Assembly (NCBI GenBank): GCA_012033095.1 | Contig: JAAUPO010000023.1 | Location: 1-11,714, forward strand | DNA length: 11,714 nt | Source of the DNA: Synechococcaceae cyanobacterium RL_1_2 | GTDB taxonomy: Bacteria > Cyanobacteriota > Cyanobacteriia > Cyanobacteriales > JAAUPO01 | Reading direction: 5' to 3' | Shown here: positions 7,011-11,714 of the stretch, in pieces | Position numbering within the stretch: position 1 is the stretch's first letter | How the letters are laid out: each line of letters begins with the position of its first letter | The notes under the pieces: model-generated | The model's input: only the letters and a program-made list of their open reading frames with translations | Told to the model about the DNA's origin: nothing | The model's database searches: none | Translations under genes and position numbers: made by a program

Positions 7011-7202
7011 TATCGTCAATTTAATTTAGGGTAGTCCTATGCAAGTAAGGATCAAGAAGATCAAACCCCTTGGTAATCAATTATCCTGGGCCTAAATATC
7101 CTTACAGCTTTCGCACTACCTAATTTAGTATGGGATGGTTGTTCCTTGCTAAAGAATGCTTTTAGCTCTATTTATTTCCCATAATTATTCAAAAAGACTA
7201 TA
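7011..7202 (-). mobile_element. 93-bp miniature element, copy A, interrupted by a 91-bp element
   Basis: Read on the minus strand it begins TATAGTCTTTTTGAATAATT at 7202 and ends GACGATA at 7011. It is split by the 91-bp element at 7030-7120 plus an 8-bp duplication, CTAAATTA on this strand. Removing 99 bp restores 93 bp, exactly the length of the intact copies at 11401-11493 and 11585-11677, which have an unbroken CTAAATTAAATTGACTATA at the same place. The right end has one substitution (GACGATA for GACTATA). Confidence 0.87.
7030..7120. mobile_element. 91-bp miniature element, copy 1, nested
   Basis: The ends GGTAGT and ACTACC form terminal inverted repeats, continued by GTAAGGAT (7045-7052) and ATCCTTAC inside. 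It is flanked by a perfect 8-bp direct repeat, TAATTTAG, at 7022-7029 and 7121-7128. The second copy at 7211-7301 has the same length and matches at about 76 of 91 positions by eye. An 8-bp duplication occurs in several IS families (for example IS1 and ISL3), so the parent is not assigned. Non-coding. Confidence 0.9.
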
Positions 7203-7210
7203 TTAATTCC

Positions 7211-7301
7211 GGTAGTCCTATACAAGTAAGGATCATGACGGTTGAACTGCTTGATAAGCAATTACCTTAGTTCTAAATATCCTTACAGCTTTCGCACTAC
7301 C
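7211..7301. mobile_element. 91-bp miniature element, copy 2
   Basis: It has the same termini and orientation as the element at 7030-7120. Its flanks TTAATTCC (7203-7210) and TTAATTTC (7302-7309) agree at 7 of 8 positions, again an 8-bp target duplication, with one later substitution. It begins 9 bp beyond the end of the 93-bp element and ends 20 bp before the stop of the small minus-strand gene, so it may supply that gene's 3' transcript end. Confidence 0.9.
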
Positions 7302-7320
7302 TTAATTTCAACTGAAGGTT

Positions 7321-7560
7321 TCAGCCTTTAACCGTTGTGGCCATGGTTAAATCCACCATACCCCAAGCCTGGAAAAAAGCATCGAATAATTCATCGGTGG
7401 CAGCTTCTAGATCGCCATCTTCAGGAATAATTCCCCCAGCGATTTCATTGCCATTATTACTTTTATAGATTAAACGTAATCGATCGTTTTTTTCTTTTTG
7501 GATACAGAGGCGACCCTGGGATAGGGCTTGGCCGGAGCGACTATAAATAGTGCAGGTCAT
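7321..7560 (-). CDS. Small hypothetical protein, 79 residues
   Basis: ATG at 7560 and stop at 7321-7323 on the complement give a 79-residue soluble, acidic-ended protein that I do not recognise. The first half (MTCTIYSRSGQALSQGRLCI) suggests short beta strands. The second half is acidic, probably helical and ends in aromatic residues (DLEAATDELFDAFFQAWGM). It has no signal peptide, membrane segment or metal-binding cluster; the two cysteines (3, 19) are isolated. No ribosome site precedes the ATG (AGCTTTTCTCCCTCT). It lies 182 bp downstream of pyrD on the same strand, with a possible terminator between, so it is probably transcribed separately. The composition matches its neighbours, which supports a real gene. 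Confidence 0.6.
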   Translation of the reverse strand: MTCTIYSRSGQALSQGRLCIQKEKNDRLRLIYKSNNGNEIAGGIIPEDGDLEAATDELFDAFFQAWGMVDLTMATTVKG

Positions 7561-7694
7561 AGAGGGAGAAAAGCTAATCTTATTAACACTGGGCCCATAA
7601 TTAATGGCATGGCCAATAGATTACCCTAGGTTGGGCGAAGGGAAAATACTCCTTTCGGTTTTGGGGTTAAAGGCTTAAAGGCGATCGCGTCAAA

Positions 7695-7714
7695 ATTTAG
7701 TGAATTTACTAAAT
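7695..7714 (-). terminator. Possible terminator of pyrD
   Basis: On the minus strand, ATTTAGT (7714-7708), a 6-nt loop and ACTAAAT (7701-7695) form a perfect 7-bp stem followed by TTT, 29 bases past the pyrD stop. The stem is AT-rich and the T-run short, so it would be weak. Confidence 0.35.
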
Positions 7715-7742
7715 ATCTGGTCTTCATCCCCAACATTGAAAT

Positions 7743-8780
7743 TCAAGCGCGATGCTCCAAACCGATGGCATCCGTGATGGAATCGAAACCCAAGGCCGAG
7801 ACCTTATTAACTAACCCCTGATTAATTTCCCGAATTAACCATGGCCCCTGATAAATCCAACCGGTATAAATTTGTAAAAGGCTTGCTCCGGCCGTGATTT
7901 TTTGCCAAGCATCTTCCACACTAAATATGCCTCCCACCCCCACAATGGGTAACTGACCTTGGGTATGGCGATAAATTAAACGAATTACTTCCGTCGATCG
8001 CTGGTTCACGGGCTGGCCACTGATACCACCGGCCTCTTCTGTGATGGGGTTACCCGTTTCGGGCAAAATTTCGGTAGTTAAACCTTCCCGCTTAATGGTG
8101 GTATTGGTGGCAATGACCCCCGATAACCCTTCTTTCATCGCTAAATCCACGATCGCGAGGATATCCTCATCCGTCAGATCCGGTGCAATTTTTAATAACA
8201 GGGGTTTATTTGCCCCATTGACTTGAGTCAAGCCTTGGATAATGGGGGTTAAGCTCTCTAATGCCTGAAGCGATCGGAGGCCCGGAGTATTTGGGGAACT
8301 AACATTAATAACAAAATAATCAGCCCACGGTTGCAATAACTTAAAACTGCCCACATAGTCCGCCGCTGCTTCCTCTAGGGGGGTAACCTTGGACTTACAA
8401 AGATTAATCCCGATGGGAATGGGCCGGGGTTGATGCTGCCAGGTGGATTTTAAGGTATCTGCCATGGCTGTGGCCCCCAAGTTATTCGCCCCCATGCGGT
8501 TAAGGGCGGCGCGATCATCCGGCAAACGAAACATCCGAGGTAAAGGGTTACCCGTTTGGGCATGGAGGGTGGTGGCACCTAATTCCGCCAACCCAAAACC
8601 CAAATAAGACCACATCCCCGCCGCCAAACCATCCTTATCAAAACCCGCCGCCAAACCCATCGGATTAGGAAACGTTAACCCCCAAAGCTCTTGAGTTAAA
8701 CTGCCATGGCTAAAACAAAAATTGTCCGTGAGTTGGCGGGTAAGGGTTTTACCCCACCATCTGTTTTGAGCCTGAAACAC
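7743..8780 (-). CDS. pyrD: Dihydroorotate dehydrogenase (quinone), class 2, with its N-terminus out of frame
   Basis: PyrD oxidises dihydroorotate to orotate in pyrimidine synthesis, passing electrons through FMN to membrane quinone. In numbering from the GTG at 8780 (345 residues): FMN-site [13 protein letters not shown] (39-51), [10 protein letters not shown] (78-87), NRMGANNLG (94-102), IGINLCKSK (123-131), [11 protein letters not shown] (159-169) with catalytic base S162 as in class 2 enzymes, NTTIKREG (226-233), GGISGQPV (251-258), GVGGI (281-285) and [15 protein letters not shown] (299-313). The frame stays open upstream of the GTG and encodes [17 protein letters not shown], the conserved N-terminal helix of class 2 enzymes, but contains no ATG, GTG or TTG before a stop. 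The missing start is at 8887 in another frame, so the gene has an apparent 1-nt deletion; repaired length would be 381 residues. The GTG form would lack the quinone-side helices. Confidence 0.93.
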   Translation of the reverse strand: MFQAQNRWWGKTLTRQLTDNFCFSHGSLTQELWGLTFPNPMGLAAGFDKDGLAAGMWSYLGFGLAELGATTLHAQTGNPLPRMFRLPDDRAALNRMGANNLGATAMADTLKSTWQHQPRPIPIGINLCKSKVTPLEEAAADYVGSFKLLQPWADYFVINVSSPNTPGLRSLQALESLTPIIQGLTQVNGANKPLLLKIAPDLTDEDILAIVDLAMKEGLSGVIATNTTIKREGLTTEILPETGNPITEEAGGISGQPVNQRSTEVIRLIYRHTQGQLPIVGVGGIFSVEDAWQKITAGASLLQIYTGWIYQGPWLIREINQGLVNKVSALGFDSITDAIGLEHRA

Positions 8781-8887
8781 AGCCCTTAAGCTATCTATTA
8801 ATTGTTTGTGGGACTTTTCGGGGTTATCCTTAATTGAGCAAAAGCTAAAGGGTATAGAGGTTTTAATGGCTGAAATAACTTAGGCAT
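8781..8887 (-). other. pyrD: Frameshifted 5' part of pyrD
   Basis: On the minus strand, the ATG at 8887 encodes [20 protein letters not shown], like the usual amphipathic N-terminus of class 2 dihydroorotate dehydrogenases. It then leaves the family pattern and stops after nine more codons. The family continuation ([11 protein letters not shown]) is found in the pyrD frame starting at 8828. Adding one G to the AGG at 8830-8828 joins them exactly. No recognisable slippery heptamer or stimulatory structure is seen, so a deletion or a sequence error is likelier than programmed frameshifting. Confidence 0.7.
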
Positions 8888-8961
8888 CGGTTAAACTCAA
8901 AGGAACTTTACAAAAGATTTAAGTAAATTAAATAAAAAAGCGTATTAATTTACCTAAAATA

Positions 8962-8989
8962 TTGATCAACTTTGATCCTAGAGTAATAG
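8962..8989 (+). promoter_or_regulatory. Candidate promoter for the coiled-coil/PLD-like gene
   Basis: TTGATC (8962-8967) and TAATAG (8984-8989) are separated by 16 bp, 60 bp before the ATG at 9049, in the gap between divergent pyrD and this gene. The match to a sigma-70 type promoter is moderate; AT-rich DNA gives such matches often. Confidence 0.22.
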
Positions 8990-9048
8990 GTGTATCAATG
9001 ATGAAAAGGGCAATATTTCTCTGAGCGTATCCCTTACTCCCCTTACCT

Positions 9049-11208
9049 ATGCAATTTAACGTCCTTAAAACCCTAGAGACTCTGCTAACTATTGGTGCAG
9101 TTGCTACCGCAACATCGGCTCTATTTCTAAAAAAACCGGATGTTAAAATTGTTGCGCCCGTTACAGCCTTAGCCCTATTAGCTAATCGTGCCAATCGTTG
9201 GCAGCTAGAGCAAGATACCATCAAGGTAAGTGATAATATTCAACAGGTTTTAGGGGATATTGAAGCCGTTGAAGCGATCGTCAATAACCTACCTCAACAG
9301 ATCATTGATTATTATACCGATCGCCTAGTACCGGTGGTGAGTACCCTGCAATCCCAACACCGCATTAGTCAAGATTCCATCACTAGTATTAAAGAAACCA
9401 TCCAGGAATATGAATCCTTAAAAAATGAATTAGATGAATTACGCGCCGCCTTCCATAATCGGGGGGAAGTAGAAGATATTGAACAGATCACCGAAGTGCT
9501 CGAAAATTTTAAGGTCAAACTAGAAGAAAAAACCTCCCTCACCGACTTTCAAGCGGGGATCCAGGAATTAGCTAGCACCGACGATCTGACTAAGCTCCAG
9601 ACCCAACTGGATAGTTTGAGCCAAGAATTTAAAGCCACTGATCATGACCTGGAAATTAGTAAATTGGCAGAACAGTTCCAGCTTTTAGATTCACAACTTA
9701 AAGTTAATTATGTCACTAGCAATCACCTGGCCGATGCCTTAGAAGAACTCGATCGCTCCGCCGCCATTAATGAACTCAGCCAGGATTTGAATGCCCTTCA
9801 GCGTAAAATTGCGATTTCCGGTAACTCTTCCCAGGAAGTCAAGGATTTAAAAAATTCCTTGGAAAAATGTCAAAACCGTCTTAATAGTTTTGTCACCCTC
9901 GACGAATTGAAATCCATTGTTGGGGATTTTGTGACCCTGGAGCATATTCAGGAATTTAAAGTTCAACTAAGGAAAATTGCTCAAAATATTAGCAATAAAC
10001 CCACCGTTGATATGTCCCAAGCCCATATTGATGGTATTCCGGCCCAGGAGCTGAATCAACAAATTAGAACCTTGATCAAAGAAGAGCTAGTCTCAGTAGA
10101 TCAACCCTTTGAAACGAAACCAGAACTAGAGTTACTGGCTGATATTGAACAACGATTATTTAAAATCGAAACCCAACAAGCTAATGGCATTAACGCCCAA
10201 GAAGTAAGAGCTGCCCTAAAAAGTCTAAGCATTGCCACTTCTAAGGCTTTACAAAAGCTACAAAAAAGGATCGATCAAGTTAGACAACAACTGCCCATGG
10301 TGGAACAAATATCGGCCCTTGCCCAGATAGAGCCGGCCACGATGACCGCAGAGCTCGCTAACTTTGTTGCAACTTCTGGTTCTGGGTTACAGGTGAATCC
10401 TCAGTTGTCTGAACTTGCTTCCGTGGAGTCGGAGGTGGGATATTTACGGGAAGAAGTGGATCGTCTCAATGAGCGATTTGAAACACGACCAGAAAAAGTA
10501 GAAATTGAAAACATTAAAGAGACCCTCGCGAAAATCGGTAGCAGTGAAACCATCGATCGCTTTAAAAATCAATTCAGTAGCTTTTTTAATTGGAAGCTAG
10601 GTCAAGACACCAAGGATATTGTGAGTTATGAAGATGGAGCCAACGGCCAGGGCTATAAATTTCCCCCCATGGAACAGACTCTTTTAATTAATTATCAAGA
10701 AAGTTCCAAAGTATTAGATGAAGCCCTGGGTGCTTTGCCGAAAACCTTGATTATTAGCTCCCCTTTTATTAGTAAACAATTTGTGTATGAATTTGGGGTT
10801 CAGGAAAAATTAATCCACATTCTCAAAAGTGATCCCCATAGTCGGATTCAAATTACCTATGGTGATCCTCGCCACGTCAAAACCCTACGGCAACGGGGTA
10901 AACCGGTCACGATCGAGAGTTTATTAAAAGAAGCGCGATCGGGCCAACTAGAATATAAAAATAATTTGGAATGGAAGTATGATGGCGCGGCTATTCTCAC
11001 GGAGCTAGCCTACGATTACCCTGAGCAAGTGGATGTTAATTTAATCGGTACCCCCTTTAAATTTCTGATCTGTGATTACCGTTTTGCCATGATTTGTAAC
11101 CACAGCTTCCTAATGCCCTGTCCGACCTATCATAGTGATGCGGTGATGGGGGTTAAAACCACTGATAAAAATTTAATTACCATCTTAATCAGGATTTTGA
11201 AAGTCTAA
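9049..11208 (+). CDS. Membrane-anchored coiled-coil protein with a degenerate phospholipase D-like C-terminal domain
   Basis: 719 residues from the ATG at 9049; no ribosome site is seen. Residues 9-27 (LETLLTIGAVATATSALFL) and 34-46 (IVAPVTALALLAN) are hydrophobic, suggesting a membrane hairpin with most of the protein on one side. Residues about 55-510 are largely helical and rich in E, Q, L and K, with heptad-like spacing: a very long coiled coil. The C-terminus (about 563-690) resembles half of a phospholipase D fold: KTLIISSPFIS (565-575), ILKSDPHSRIQITYG (591-605) and FKFLICDYRFAMICNHSFL (670-688). The last segment aligns with the HxKxxxxD motif: K671 and D676 are kept, but the histidine position is P669, so catalysis is unlikely. 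The domain may bind nucleic acid or protein. Divergent from pyrD; no partner gene lies nearby. Domain assignment is by eye. Confidence 0.8.
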   Translation: MQFNVLKTLETLLTIGAVATATSALFLKKPDVKIVAPVTALALLANRANRWQLEQDTIKVSDNIQQVLGDIEAVEAIVNNLPQQIIDYYTDRLVPVVSTLQSQHRISQDSITSIKETIQEYESLKNELDELRAAFHNRGEVEDIEQITEVLENFKVKLEEKTSLTDFQAGIQELASTDDLTKLQTQLDSLSQEFKATDHDLEISKLAEQFQLLDSQLKVNYVTSNHLADALEELDRSAAINELSQDLNALQRKIAISGNSSQEVKDLKNSLEKCQNRLNSFVTLDELKSIVGDFVTLEHIQEFKVQLRKIAQNISNKPTVDMSQAHIDGIPAQELNQQIRTLIKEELVSVDQPFETKPELELLADIEQRLFKIETQQANGINAQEVRAALKSLSIATSKALQKLQKRIDQVRQQLPMVEQISALAQIEPATMTAELANFVATSGSGLQVNPQLSELASVESEVGYLREEVDRLNERFETRPEKVEIENIKETLAKIGSSETIDRFKNQFSSFFNWKLGQDTKDIVSYEDGANGQGYKFPPMEQTLLINYQESSKVLDEALGALPKTLIISSPFISKQFVYEFGVQEKLIHILKSDPHSRIQITYGDPRHVKTLRQRGKPVTIESLLKEARSGQLEYKNNLEWKYDGAAILTELAYDYPEQVDVNLIGTPFKFLICDYRFAMICNHSFLMPCPTYHSDAVMGVKTTDKNLITILIRILKV

Positions 11209-11400
11209 GGAATAACGACAAGGCTAAACAGTTAATTCGCTTCAAAGATATAGATTTATCCAATTAACTTAAGTTCTTAACTAGCGGTTTAACCGTCATG
11301 ATTTGATGGATAGTCCCATCTTCTAACCCTTGTGGTAAGCAGTTTTCCTTAGAGGGGGACAAACTACTTCTATCGTTTATATAACAACGGTTTCAGCGAT

Positions 11401-11493
11401 TATAGTCTTTTTAAATAATTAGGGGAAACAAATAGATCTGAAAACATTCCATTGAGAGGAACAGCCACCCCATACTAAATTAAATTGACTATA
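11401..11493 (+). mobile_element. 93-bp miniature element, copy B, intact
   Basis: It begins TATAGTCTTTTTAAATAATT and ends CTAAATTAAATTGACTATA. The outer 7 bases are perfect inverted repeats (TATAGTC/GACTATA) and the similarity continues inward imperfectly. The ends can be read as a TA dinucleotide plus TAGTC, which would suit a Tc1/mariner-type (IS630) parent that duplicates TA; that is inference. Non-coding. It preserves the insertion site used in copy A. Confidence 0.87.
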
Positions 11494-11584
11494 AATTCTC
11501 GGAATAATAAAACGGCTTTTTCTACATAATGACTTCCGTATGAATGGCAAAATCCTTGGAAAGGCTTATTTTTCGTTAGTCAAA

Positions 11585-11677
11585 TATAGTCTTTTTGAAT
11601 GATTACGGGAAATAAATAGGGCTGAAAGTATTTTACAGCAAGAAATAAGCATCCCATTCTAAATTAAATTGACTATA
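11585..11677 (+). mobile_element. 93-bp miniature element, copy C, intact
   Basis: It has the same length, ends and orientation as copy B. It begins TATAGTCTTTTTGAATGATT and ends CTAAATTAAATTGACTATA. The inner part is closer to copy A than to copy B over several stretches (for example GGGAAATAAATAG). Non-coding. Confidence 0.87.
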
Positions 11678-11714
11678 ATTGTGAGGACAATATCCCATCT
11701 TCATTCTCAACACA

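Larger units (their letters stand above)
6616..7320. other. Gap built mostly of short mobile elements
   Basis: About 540 of these 705 bases belong to five terminal-inverted-repeat elements: 6675-6799, 6836-6966, 7011-7202, 7030-7120 nested in the previous one, and 7211-7301. Between the convergent helicase-like and small hypothetical genes no further gene was seen. No rho-independent terminator for the upstream pair was found before the first element. A small hairpin, GTTGCA/TGCAAC, lies near 6766-6783. Confidence 0.8.
11209..11714. other. Gap at the right edge with two 93-bp elements
   Basis: No gene is seen downstream of the coiled-coil/PLD-like gene. Besides the two miniature elements, a small palindrome CGGTTTAACCG (11285-11295) and AACTTAAGTT (11266-11275) are present. 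CCTTGGAAAGG followed by CTTATTTTT lies near 11550-11570 and resembles a weak terminator. The two elements are in the same orientation, 184 bp apart. Confidence 0.6.

Noticed and set aside
8928..9224. Minus-strand open frame of 98 codons
   Set aside because: Most of it is antisense to the start of the coiled-coil/PLD-like gene; its composition (SRVSRVLRT, many R and S) is that of a reverse-strand shadow.
9049..11208. Active phospholipase or nuclease of the PLD family
   Set aside because: Only one HKD-like segment is seen and its histidine is replaced by proline (P669), with no second motif upstream in the domain.
11401..11677. Spaced direct repeats suggesting a CRISPR remnant
   Set aside because: There are only two units, 93 bp each and imperfect, with terminal inverted repeats; the third copy lies 4 kb away in the opposite orientation. 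This is a dispersed element, not an array.

Overview
The window looks like chromosomal DNA of a cyanobacterium. It has at least seven copies of the octamer GCGATCGC (HIP1, typical of cyanobacterial genomes), for example at 2129, 2418, 4510, 5346, 5417, 6466 and 7681. It also has an SLH/OprB-type porin of the cyanobacterial kind, and long gaps filled with short terminal-inverted-repeat elements.

Layout. 1-1077 (minus): 5' part of an iron-uptake-type outer-membrane porin, cut by the window edge. 1078-2019: gap ending in a 111-bp miniature inverted-repeat element. 2020-2814 (minus): fold-type IV PLP enzyme, probably aminodeoxychorismate lyase-like. 2815-3623: gap with a long dyad, a second inverted copy of the 111-bp element and a possible small gene that this copy split. 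3624-5120 and 5113-6615 (plus): a pentapeptide-repeat protein overlapping by 8 bp a protein related to DinG/Rad3 helicases that lacks recognisable catalytic motifs. 6616-7320: a gap made almost entirely of five short mobile elements, one nested in another. 7321-7560 (minus): small hypothetical protein. 7743-8780 (minus): pyrD, whose proper N-terminus lies in another frame. 9049-11208 (plus): membrane-anchored coiled-coil protein with a degenerate phospholipase D-like C-terminus. 11209-11714: gap with two more copies of the 93-bp element.

How the genes relate. Only the pentapeptide and helicase-like genes form a clear translationally coupled pair. pyrD belongs to pyrimidine synthesis, the PLP enzyme probably to folate or amino acid metabolism, and the porin to outer-membrane ion uptake. 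No complete defence, secretion or biosynthetic cluster is visible. The strongest observations are the nested element with its empty site preserved in two sister copies in the same window, the apparent 1-nt frameshift in pyrD, and two conserved-looking proteins that seem to be inactive relatives of known enzyme families.
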